Source: a virus. From it: a stretch of 39,842 nt of DNA. The notes under the pieces were generated by a model, which did not search any database, was not told the origin of the DNA, and worked only from the letters and a program-made list of their open reading frames with translations. Position 1 is the first letter of the stretch. Each line of letters begins with the position of its first letter. Shown piece after piece: positions 15,292 to 22,915 of this stretch. The stretch covers positions 1 to 39,842 of the IMG/VR virus record IMGVR_UViG_3300022074_000121; one strand, 5' to 3'. The translations under genes and the position numbers were made by a program.

Positions 15292-16826
15292 TAAAAAGTT
15301 TTGAATTAGAAAAGAAAGTAATCTCTGGCATATTGCAGCATCAAGAGGTTTGGGGTCAGGTTTCTAACATTTTAACTGACGAGGACTTTTATTTTGAGGA
15401 CTCAAAAGTAAACGTTACCATTTTTAGAATGCTTAAATCTGCACTAGACAATGCAGAATCTATTGACGAAACGATTTTAATTTATCGTGTCAAACAGTTA
15501 GGGATGACCTTTCCTGACTCCATTGACATCACTGATTACATCCAGAATCTTACCTTTATGAAGGTAACAGCAGATAACTTTTTATCTTCTGTCAGAGAGT
15601 TGAAGAAAGTATCCATTAGGAGAGAGGGTTTCAATATCGCTGAAAAACTTCAGAAATATGTAAAGAAAGCAGACCCATCAATGCCATACAATCAACTGGT
15701 TGACGGTATGGATAAAATTTACAACGATGGAGTATCAGCTTTTGAAATGGGTGATGAAAAGCTTGTCAATCTAGCCGACATTGCAGAAGAGATTGTCGAG
15801 GACAGGGGAGACAATCCTCCAGAAGAAGTCGGTCTTATGGGACCATATCAGACACTAAATAAAATTTACGGGTCTTTGGTCAGAGCGGGAAATATTACCT
15901 GTGTAGCAGCAAGGGCGAAAGTTGGAAAAACATCTCTGTTGATAGATATGTTATTGAAAATCTCATATGAACATGGAGTTCCGATTTTGCACTTCGACAA
16001 TGGAGAGATGAGCGAAGAAGAGCTTGTTTTCCGCATGGTTTCTGGAGCTTCTGGAATCCCTGTTCATTTACTTGAAAGCGGCAAGTGGAGGCATACCGCT
16101 TATAGAGATTGGACAGCACAAGAAGTCGTAGAGCGGGTTCGCAATGTTTGGGATAAAATGAAGAAGATCAAAATTCTTTACCACAATGTTGCCGGTATGA
16201 GTTCCGACGAAATGTGTTCGCTTCTCAAGAGATATTACTACAGTGATGTGGGCAGGGGTAATCCTTTAATCTTTTCTTTTGATTACTTGAAAACAGATTT
16301 TGGAAATCTTGATAAAGGTGCTGGTTGGGCTTTTGTGGGTAAGACTCTGCATGATTTCAAACAGCTTATTAGTAGAGAATTAAAATTCGATGGCAATCCT
16401 TGTGTTGCTATGGTGACTTCTGTTCAAACAAACAGATTAGGGATCACAAATAATAGGGACTCTGATTCTATTGTTGAAGATGAATCTGTCATTGGATTGT
16501 CAGACAACATTATTCAGTTTGTCTCTCATCTTTTCCTTCTTAGAAAGAAAACAATAGATGAAAGGGTGACAGAAGGCGACCACTTTGGCACTCATAAACT
16601 AATTTGCTTGGCTGCTAGACACTTGGGAGAGGATGCCTTTGGACACTTAGAGCCTGTGGAAGATATAGAAGGTAATAACAGAAATAACTTTGTGAACTTA
16701 GAGTTTTCTAACTTCAATGTAGAGGACAGGGGCGATCTAAGAGATATTGTCAGAAATGCGAGGGGCGAAGACATCTCTGTAAATGACGAAGCACAAGACA
16801 ACGGATTGCCAGAAGGTTTTGATTAG
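15288..16826 (+). CDS. dnaB: Replicative DNA helicase, DnaB family
   Basis: 512 aa, near the normal length of about 450-500. The N-terminal all-helical domain (residues 1-150, starting SFELEKKVISGIL) matches the primase-interacting DnaB-N. The C-terminal RecA-like motor has Walker A ARAKVGKT (208-215), the LHFDNGEMSEEELVFRMVS segment (motif H1a region), and FSFDYLKTD as the Walker B-like strand. The hexamer would unwind the fork 5'-3' using ATP. It precedes the primase gene by 11 nt. The tail from about 490 is acidic and unlike host DnaB. Confidence 0.88.
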   Translation: MIKSFELEKKVISGILQHQEVWGQVSNILTDEDFYFEDSKVNVTIFRMLKSALDNAESIDETILIYRVKQLGMTFPDSIDITDYIQNLTFMKVTADNFLSSVRELKKVSIRREGFNIAEKLQKYVKKADPSMPYNQLVDGMDKIYNDGVSAFEMGDEKLVNLADIAEEIVEDRGDNPPEEVGLMGPYQTLNKIYGSLVRAGNITCVAARAKVGKTSLLIDMLLKISYEHGVPILHFDNGEMSEEELVFRMVSGASGIPVHLLESGKWRHTAYRDWTAQEVVERVRNVWDKMKKIKILYHNVAGMSSDEMCSLLKRYYYSDVGRGNPLIFSFDYLKTDFGNLDKGAGWAFVGKTLHDFKQLISRELKFDGNPCVAMVTSVQTNRLGITNNRDSDSIVEDESVIGLSDNIIQFVSHLFLLRKKTIDERVTEGDHFGTHKLICLAARHLGEDAFGHLEPVEDIEGNNRNNFVNLEFSNFNVEDRGDLRDIVRNARGEDISVNDEAQDNGLPEGFD

Positions 16827-16837
16827 AATTTTAATTT

Positions 16838-17872
16838 ATGATTGATAGAGCTTCTATTTTAAGAGAAATAGGATACAACCTTGAAGATAGAGGCACTTAT
16901 TGGCAAACCAGTGCAATCTTTAGGGATGGAGATAATAAAACCGCTCTAAGGATTTACAAAGACTCTGGAGTATGGAGCGATTTTGTAGAAGGCAACAAGC
17001 CTTTGCCATTTGAAATACTGCTTAAAAAAACTTTAAATACAAATGATGTCTCTAAATATTTAAGTGGCTCTACTTCATTCACAACAAATAACAAAAAGGA
17101 ATTTTTGAAAGAAGAAAAAACATTCCCAAACTCAAGTCTGCAAAAACTCTTGCCAGATTACTCTTTTTATACAAAAAGAGGTATTTCCGTCGATGTTCTA
17201 AAAGAATATAAATCAGGTCTTGCAAGTAGCGGGAAGTTTTATCAGAGGGTCGTTTTTCCCATCCACAGAGAAGATGGGCGTATTCATGGGTTTTCCGGTA
17301 GATTGGGTTACGAAGCACCAGAGGACGATGCTAGACCAAAGTGGCTTCATTATGGCAAAAGTGCAGATTGGTTCTACCCTTTCTTTTCTTTAGAAGGCGT
17401 TGCAGATCAAATCATAAAGGATGATTCAATTTTCGTCATCGAAAGCATTGGTGATTCTTTGGCTATGACCCAAGAGGGCATGAGAAACCATATGGTCGCT
17501 TTCACAAATGTTCTAAATACAAGACAAGTATCCCGTCTAGCGACTTTAAATACTAATATTATATTAGCGTTCAATAACGACGAGGGACAAAACAGGGGCT
17601 TTGATGGAGCTTTGTCTTCATGCTTGAAGCTCATGGATCAAGTAGATTTGGAGAAAATTTGGTTCTACCCACCTCCAGCAGAAGATTTTGGAGAAATAAT
17701 TAAAAATGGCGGTAATTTAACAGAATACAAAGAAAACTTGAATTTAAATTCAGATTTTCACAAAGATTGCATAAAGAGGTTGATAGATTATGCGCCTAAC
17801 GCTAAGATACCTAAAGTCTTACGCGCTAAAGTTCCTAAATTGAAAGAACAATGGAATTTTTTGTATCAATGA
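16838..17872 (+). CDS. dnaG: DnaG-like TOPRIM primase lacking zinc cysteines
   Basis: 344 aa. YQRVVFPIHREDGRIHGFSG (about residues 134-153) is the RNA polymerase basic-domain motif of DnaG. The TOPRIM domain follows: FVIESIGDSLAM (about 196-207) keeps the catalytic Glu and Asp, and IILAFNNDEGQ (about 234-244) takes the place of the DxD strand but has Asn where the first Asp is usual. The N-terminal segment aligns with the zinc-binding domain region yet has no Cys. It should make RNA primers for the polymerase, with template recognition changed from host DnaG. No SD is visible before the ATG. Confidence 0.72.
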   Translation: MIDRASILREIGYNLEDRGTYWQTSAIFRDGDNKTALRIYKDSGVWSDFVEGNKPLPFEILLKKTLNTNDVSKYLSGSTSFTTNNKKEFLKEEKTFPNSSLQKLLPDYSFYTKRGISVDVLKEYKSGLASSGKFYQRVVFPIHREDGRIHGFSGRLGYEAPEDDARPKWLHYGKSADWFYPFFSLEGVADQIIKDDSIFVIESIGDSLAMTQEGMRNHMVAFTNVLNTRQVSRLATLNTNIILAFNNDEGQNRGFDGALSSCLKLMDQVDLEKIWFYPPPAEDFGEIIKNGGNLTEYKENLNLNSDFHKDCIKRLIDYAPNAKIPKVLRAKVPKLKEQWNFLYQ

Positions 17873-17877
17873 AGGAG
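17872..17877 (+). promoter_or_regulatory. Strong Shine-Dalgarno sequence
   Basis: AAGGAG, 5 nt before the ATG at 17883. It is the clearest ribosome-binding site in the window; most other genes lack one. Confidence 0.75.
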
Positions 17878-17882
17878 TTTTT

Positions 17883-19076
17883 ATGAGTAAACCTATTAAG
17901 GCTTTATCTGCAAGTAGAATAAAAACTTTGGATTCGTGTAGTTGGATTTATTGGTGCAACTATCATTTAAAACTTCCAGATCAGCAGAACAGCGGGTCTA
18001 TCATGGGAAGTGCGCTGCACAATGTTTATGAGTGTTTGGGCAACCCTAGACACAAAAAGTTATATAAGCAGTTAGTAAAGGGGCAATGTATGGAATCATG
18101 CCCCGTTGTGCATAGATACCTTTCTTCTTATATTACAAGCAGAGGCTTAACATTAGAAGAGTTCGGCCCAATCTTGGACAAGATGTTGATTGAAGGAATC
18201 AACTATGACTTTTTCGGAGAGCAAAAATTAAACGCAAAGCCAAGCGAATCTTTTTCTGAAATAGATTTCAATATTGAAAAAGTAGAAGGAGATATCTCTT
18301 ATCGAATCAGAGGCTTTATTGACAAATTGTTCTTGTTCAAAGACAAGAAAGAGTCAATTATTCGTGACTTCAAAAGCTCTAAAAGAAAATTTGAGGGTAA
18401 AGAGTTTATTGATAATGTTCAAGACTTGATGTATAGACTTGCTCAGTGGCATTTGTATCCAGAATATCTGGTCAAGAGAATGGAGTTTGTGTTTATGCAA
18501 TACGACTGTTCGGGCGAGGAATACGGTAGGACAGAAGAAGAGGAGAAGAAAAGGTTAAAAGAAAAAGGAAGCTCTCTTGATATTGATTACAGCGATGCTG
18601 GTGTGATTATTACGCCAGATGTATCGGCGGCAGAGCTAAAGGGCTTCGAATATTACCTTACTGACGTTCAAAGGGTCGTTGATAATTTTAATGAAGATTT
18701 AGCAAGGGACAACTTTGCAAAAGACAAAGGCTACCCCGACAAATATTACGGGTTCTCAGGTCAACTTATCTGTGGTAGAGCAGATTCGCCTACACATAAG
18801 AAAAAAGATGGTTCTATTATGTGGGGTTGTCAGTATAAATTTGCCAAATTTTATTGGGTTCTCTTAGACAAAGATAATTGTGTTGTGAAAACCGCAAACA
18901 TCAAAAGAGAATTACCCAAACCGTTGAAAGGGCAGAAGGTAGAAAGGCGACTGTATGAAGGATGCCCACGTTATAATTTCTTAGATTACAACAAAAATTT
19001 TATTAGCAAAGCACAAAACAAAGGCTTCGAAGTAGAAGCAAAGAAACCACTTGACCATACAGAGGATTTGTGGTAG
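17883..19076 (+). CDS. RecB/Cas4-like PD-(D/E)XK nuclease
   Basis: 397 aa. It opens with LSASRIKTLDSCSWIYWCN, the N-terminal motif of the RecB-type nuclease family (Q/S-x-S...C), then GSIMGSALHNVYE (residues about 39-51). The active site is RGFIDKLFLF (about 141-150) followed by SIIRDFKSSKR, giving GxxD and DxK. It would be a 5'-3' or 3'-5' DNA exonuclease that processes ends for recombination. Extra Cys at N-terminal CSWIYWC and in the last third (ICGRAD, GCQYKF, GCPRY) could bind an iron-sulfur cluster as in Cas4/AddB, but spacing is not canonical. The start follows an AAGGAG site. Confidence 0.78.
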   Translation: MSKPIKALSASRIKTLDSCSWIYWCNYHLKLPDQQNSGSIMGSALHNVYECLGNPRHKKLYKQLVKGQCMESCPVVHRYLSSYITSRGLTLEEFGPILDKMLIEGINYDFFGEQKLNAKPSESFSEIDFNIEKVEGDISYRIRGFIDKLFLFKDKKESIIRDFKSSKRKFEGKEFIDNVQDLMYRLAQWHLYPEYLVKRMEFVFMQYDCSGEEYGRTEEEEKKRLKEKGSSLDIDYSDAGVIITPDVSAAELKGFEYYLTDVQRVVDNFNEDLARDNFAKDKGYPDKYYGFSGQLICGRADSPTHKKKDGSIMWGCQYKFAKFYWVLLDKDNCVVKTANIKRELPKPLKGQKVERRLYEGCPRYNFLDYNKNFISKAQNKGFEVEAKKPLDHTEDLW

Positions 19077-19086
19077 TATCCCCTAA

Positions 19087-19764
19087 ATGATCCCTTTATT
19101 TAAATCACATTTTTCAATGGACGGGCGTTCAAGTTTATCTATAGAAGACATTTTCGAGATTGGTGAAGATTTAGATGAAATCGTTCTTGTAGAAGATACT
19201 ATGGCTGGTTTTAGAAAAGCCAAGCAAAAGTCTCTTGAATTAGAGAAGCCATTGCGCTTCGGGCTGAGAATAGAAAGCAAATTATGCGGAGACTCTAGCA
19301 AGCTCGTCTTCTTCGCAAAGAATAATCAAGGCATTGATACTTTACGAAGAATTTACACAAATGCTTTTACAGGAGAAGACAAAGTATTCAAGATTGGAGA
19401 AGTTCGTTTAGATGGAGTCCAAGTTGCAGTTCCTTTCTATGACTCGTTTATACATAGGAGCTTACATAATTTTGGTGATTTTGGCCTAAATTTACCTGAT
19501 GATACTGTTTTCTTTGAAGAAAATAATAAACATCCCTTTGACTATCAAATTTCAAAGGCTATAAAAAAATGGACAGATAAAGCTGTGCCAGTAAAGTCTA
19601 TCCTTTACAAAAATAAGGACGATTTCTCTTCTTTTCAGTGGTATAAGTCTGTCTGCAACAGAAGGCAAGGTAAGGCTCCAGAATTTCACAATCCTAATCT
19701 AGAAGATTTTTGTAGTGATGAATTTTGTTGGGAAAGTTATCAAAAACAAAATAAGATATGCTAA
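19087..19764 (+). CDS. DNA polymerase III alpha PHP-domain protein, degenerate
   Basis: 225 aa. Its start, LFKSHFSMDGRSSLSIEDIF, aligns with the PHP domain opening of bacterial DnaE (HxHSEYSLLDG...I.DLV), and its end, HNPNLEDFCSDEFCWESY, aligns with the last PHP helix (HFCSxEEM). Metal ligands are largely lost: the HxH is KSH, the TDHG loop reads VEDTM, and GCE reads GLR. It is probably a structural PHP domain with no phosphoesterase activity. It is followed, in order, by the exonuclease and the catalytic polymerase genes and overlaps the exonuclease by 7 nt. It likely binds back to the polymerase to form an alpha-like complex. Confidence 0.75.
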   Translation: MIPLFKSHFSMDGRSSLSIEDIFEIGEDLDEIVLVEDTMAGFRKAKQKSLELEKPLRFGLRIESKLCGDSSKLVFFAKNNQGIDTLRRIYTNAFTGEDKVFKIGEVRLDGVQVAVPFYDSFIHRSLHNFGDFGLNLPDDTVFFEENNKHPFDYQISKAIKKWTDKAVPVKSILYKNKDDFSSFQWYKSVCNRRQGKAPEFHNPNLEDFCSDEFCWESYQKQNKIC

Positions 19765-20378
19765 AGTTTGATCAACTGTATTTTCTTTTCGATACCGAAA
19801 CTGAAGGATTAAATCACAAGTCTTCACGACCTTGGGAAGTATCTTTTGTCATCGGTAAGGGTAATTACATAGTCGAGAAAAAACAGATTTACATTGATTG
19901 GCCTGACTTGGAGTTATCTAGCAAGATCAAAAAACTTACCGGCTTCGATCAAAGTAAATACGATAGAGAAAAAATCCCCCCAAAAGAAGCTTTTGAAATA
20001 CTTAAAAAGTATTTATATAATAAAAAGTATATGATAGTAGGCCAAAACATCATAGGGTTTGATGTATATATTCTTGCTATTCTTTCTGAGCTATGTGGAG
20101 AACCAATAACCGATTTTTCTTTTATGGATAGACTGCTTGACACTCGTTGTCTTTCCACCGCTCACAAAGAAGGCTTGGAGAAACCTAGAAATGGAGACTT
20201 GCTTAGTTGGCAATATAAGTTAAGAAACGATAGAACTCTAAAAGCCAAAGTTAGCCAAGGGGTTATGTTAAAATATTTTGGTATTGAACACGATCCTACC
20301 AAGCTCCATGATGGACTCTATGATAGCGAAAAATGTTGGGAGTTGTTTAAGTGTCTTAGAAAAGCCTTAGAATTATAA
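19758..20378 (+). CDS. dnaQ: DnaQ-like 3'-5' proofreading exonuclease
   Basis: 206 aa. Exo I is FDTETEG (Asp12, Glu14), Exo II is VGQNIIGFDVYIL (about 95-107) with NxxxFD, and Exo III is HDGLYDSEK (about 184-192), giving a complete DEDDh set. It would remove misincorporated bases for the polymerase encoded next. It lacks the clamp-binding QLxLF-type motif seen in E. coli epsilon, so it may contact the PHP or palm directly. Its location between the PHP gene and the catalytic gene is unusual and mirrors PolC, where the exonuclease sits within PHP. Confidence 0.85.
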   Translation: MLKFDQLYFLFDTETEGLNHKSSRPWEVSFVIGKGNYIVEKKQIYIDWPDLELSSKIKKLTGFDQSKYDREKIPPKEAFEILKKYLYNKKYMIVGQNIIGFDVYILAILSELCGEPITDFSFMDRLLDTRCLSTAHKEGLEKPRNGDLLSWQYKLRNDRTLKAKVSQGVMLKYFGIEHDPTKLHDGLYDSEKCWELFKCLRKALEL

Positions 20379-20382
20379 ATAC

Positions 20383-22914
20383 ATGTTTGATGATTTTAAA
20401 ATATACGATGATTGTGAACCCGCTGGTCTTGAGCTTCCCACGATCCAGCTAGAACCAGATTTGCTTTCCGATCTACAACTTACAAAAGAATGTGGATCAA
20501 AAGAAGTCTTGTCAGCTTTGTCAGAAAAAGGTTTTAACGATAGAGGGATCAGCGACCTCCCCAATAAACAGGAATATAGGGATAGACTTGAGTATGAGCT
20601 AAATACTTTTGAAGAGCTTGGCTTTACAGATTACATTCTTTTGAATTGGGAGGTTATTGGAAGAGCTAGAGAAAGCGGATACCCCGTGGGCGACGGGCGT
20701 GGCAGTGGAGCCGGTAGCCTTGTTCTTTTTCTTTTGGGCGTAACCAACCAAGATCCAATAGAACACAATCTATTCTTTGAAAGATTTGTTTCTAAAAACA
20801 GAGCTAAAAAAATTACAGATAAACACGGCAAAGAGTTTCTTGTTGGCTCTCTGGCTCCAGACGTTGATTCAGATATTTCTCACGACACTAGAGGCAAAGT
20901 TGTCGAGTTTATTGAAAAAAAACACAAGGGTCGAACTTCTAAAATCCTTACATTCAATACTTTTTCATCTAAGCTCTGTATCAAAGAAGCGGCAAAATAT
21001 TTTTATTCTATTGACGAAGAAGAGGCTACTAAGATTAGTGATATGATACCAAAAGAACATGGTATTGTCATGTCTCTAAAAAAAGCCCGTGAAGAAAGCG
21101 AGCCTTTTGACAATTGGTGTTCAGATCATCCGAAGGCTATCAAAGCTGCATTGAAGATAGAAGGCTTAAATAAAAACACAGGTGTTCACCCATCTGGCAT
21201 AGCAATTTGTTCGCAAGCGATTGATAATGTTGTCCCATTGCAAAGAACTAAGGATGGCGATCTTGTTTCTGGCTACGACATGAATGATGTAGCCGACTTG
21301 ATGGTTAAGTTTGATATCTTAGGCTTGAGAACTTTATCTATTGCCGATAGAACTTGTAAGAAAATAGGTATTAGCTTTGACGATATTGATCCTAACGACC
21401 CATTTATTTATCAAGTATTGCAAGATTTCAATCATCCTTGTGGACTGTTTCAAATCTCTGCTGACACAAACTTTGAAGTAGCAAGAAAAGTTAAGCCAAT
21501 GAATCTGCAAGAGTTGTCAGATGTTGTGGCGTTAGCGCGACCGGCTGCATTGCAATTTGTAGATGATTACATCCAACAAAAACTCTTACCAGAGAAGCTT
21601 GGTTATAATGACCAACTAGATGAAATTTTAGCTTCGTCAAAAAATGTTATGCTCTACCAAGAGCAGACAATGAAAGCCTGTCACGAAGTTTTTGGGATGA
21701 GCTTGGATGATGCAGAAACGCTAAGACGCGACATTGGTAAAAAGAAAGTAGAAGAAATACCGAAGTGGCAGAACAGAATTTTTGAAGCCGCAGAGAAAAA
21801 TGGAATCAGCGAAGAGGCCGCACAATACTTTTGGGACGTTGTTGAAGCGGGTGCTTCATATCAGTTCAACCTATCTCACAGTATTTGTTATGGCGCACTC
21901 GCAGCCAAGACTGTTTGGTTAAAATACAAATATCCTCAAGAATTCTTTACGTCTATTCTAGAAATTTCTGAATTTGAACAAGACCCGCTGGAAGTGGTTG
22001 CAGAAGTTAACAGGGAACTTCCTTCTTTTAATATTAGATTACTGCCGCCCAACTTAGAGCAGTCTTCTATCGACTTTACGATTGAAGATGGGAATATTCG
22101 TTATGGTCTTAAATCAATAAAAGGCGTTTCTGATAATACCAAAAAAGCATTGGAAGAATTTGTAACTTTAGAACCTAAGAACAAATACGATGTATTCGCT
22201 TACGCAAGGCAGTGTGGGATTAACATAGGTGTTCTTAGCTCTTTAATCTACGCTGGCGCTTTAGGAGATGACAACAGGGCTAAGAAAGCTTTAGAGGCAC
22301 AAGCATATAATAAGCTAACAGAAGCGCAGCAGAGGAACTTGTATAAGCTAGGCGAAAAGTATAAGTATGATCTGCTCTTTTCTATTAAAGATGTAGTAGA
22401 AAAAGAAACAAAGGGCGACAATAATCGTGTGATAATGTCGCAAAAGAACTTCGATAACTTCAAGAAAAAGTTTGAGCCTTACAAAGAGCTTTACATTTTA
22501 AATAGGAAACAAGGTAGGCTTTCTTTGTGGTGGTTTGAAAAAGAATTGTTAGGTTATAGCTTTTCATTCAACCTAATAGATTGTTTTAATCAGTCTGGTG
22601 ACTTGATTAACGTAGAAGAGTTTAAGAGTGAAACTCCAGATAGTTGGCGTATGGTTTGTCAGGTAGACGATTTTTTTATTAAAATCAGCCAAAATGGTAA
22701 TAGATACATGAGGATGTCTTTATCCGACGATAGCGCAAAGGTTGATATGATTTTTTGTGACTCTCCTAGAGAAGAAAAGTTGACAAACTTCTTAAATCAG
22801 CATAAAATAGATAAGAAGGATATTGTTGTGATCCAAGGTAGCGGGAAATGGATAAGTAGAATAAACCCTATTGATGCCAAAGTCTATACAAAGACACGAC
22901 AGCTAAAAGGATAG
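20383..22914 (+). CDS. dnaE: DNA polymerase III alpha catalytic subunit without PHP
   Basis: 843 aa. This is a C-family replicative polymerase. GDGRGSGAGS (103-112) is the palm motif GPGRGSAAGS; PDVDSDI (159-165) holds the two catalytic aspartates (D160, D162), and ARPAALQFVDDY carries the third. Further markers are NTGVHPSGIAI, GLFQIS, MLYQEQTMKACHEVFG, RRDIGKKK and YQFNLSHSICYGALAAKTVW. The PHP domain is absent and encoded at 19087. The C-terminal third has a short HhH-like region and an OB-like segment (MVCQVDDFFIKI..MRMSL). It would be the phage replicase. At 843 aa it is shorter than host alpha (about 1160), consistent with the missing PHP. Confidence 0.9.
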   Translation: MFDDFKIYDDCEPAGLELPTIQLEPDLLSDLQLTKECGSKEVLSALSEKGFNDRGISDLPNKQEYRDRLEYELNTFEELGFTDYILLNWEVIGRARESGYPVGDGRGSGAGSLVLFLLGVTNQDPIEHNLFFERFVSKNRAKKITDKHGKEFLVGSLAPDVDSDISHDTRGKVVEFIEKKHKGRTSKILTFNTFSSKLCIKEAAKYFYSIDEEEATKISDMIPKEHGIVMSLKKAREESEPFDNWCSDHPKAIKAALKIEGLNKNTGVHPSGIAICSQAIDNVVPLQRTKDGDLVSGYDMNDVADLMVKFDILGLRTLSIADRTCKKIGISFDDIDPNDPFIYQVLQDFNHPCGLFQISADTNFEVARKVKPMNLQELSDVVALARPAALQFVDDYIQQKLLPEKLGYNDQLDEILASSKNVMLYQEQTMKACHEVFGMSLDDAETLRRDIGKKKVEEIPKWQNRIFEAAEKNGISEEAAQYFWDVVEAGASYQFNLSHSICYGALAAKTVWLKYKYPQEFFTSILEISEFEQDPLEVVAEVNRELPSFNIRLLPPNLEQSSIDFTIEDGNIRYGLKSIKGVSDNTKKALEEFVTLEPKNKYDVFAYARQCGINIGVLSSLIYAGALGDDNRAKKALEAQAYNKLTEAQQRNLYKLGEKYKYDLLFSIKDVVEKETKGDNNRVIMSQKNFDNFKKKFEPYKELYILNRKQGRLSLWWFEKELLGYSFSFNLIDCFNQSGDLINVEEFKSETPDSWRMVCQVDDFFIKISQNGNRYMRMSLSDDSAKVDMIFCDSPREEKLTNFLNQHKIDKKDIVVIQGSGKWISRINPIDAKVYTKTRQLKG

Positions 22915-22915
22915 T

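Noticed and set aside
19087-22914. Split of the polymerase by inteins or introns
   Set aside because: No intein termini, homing nuclease or splice motifs are present; the pieces are separate genes with their own starts.
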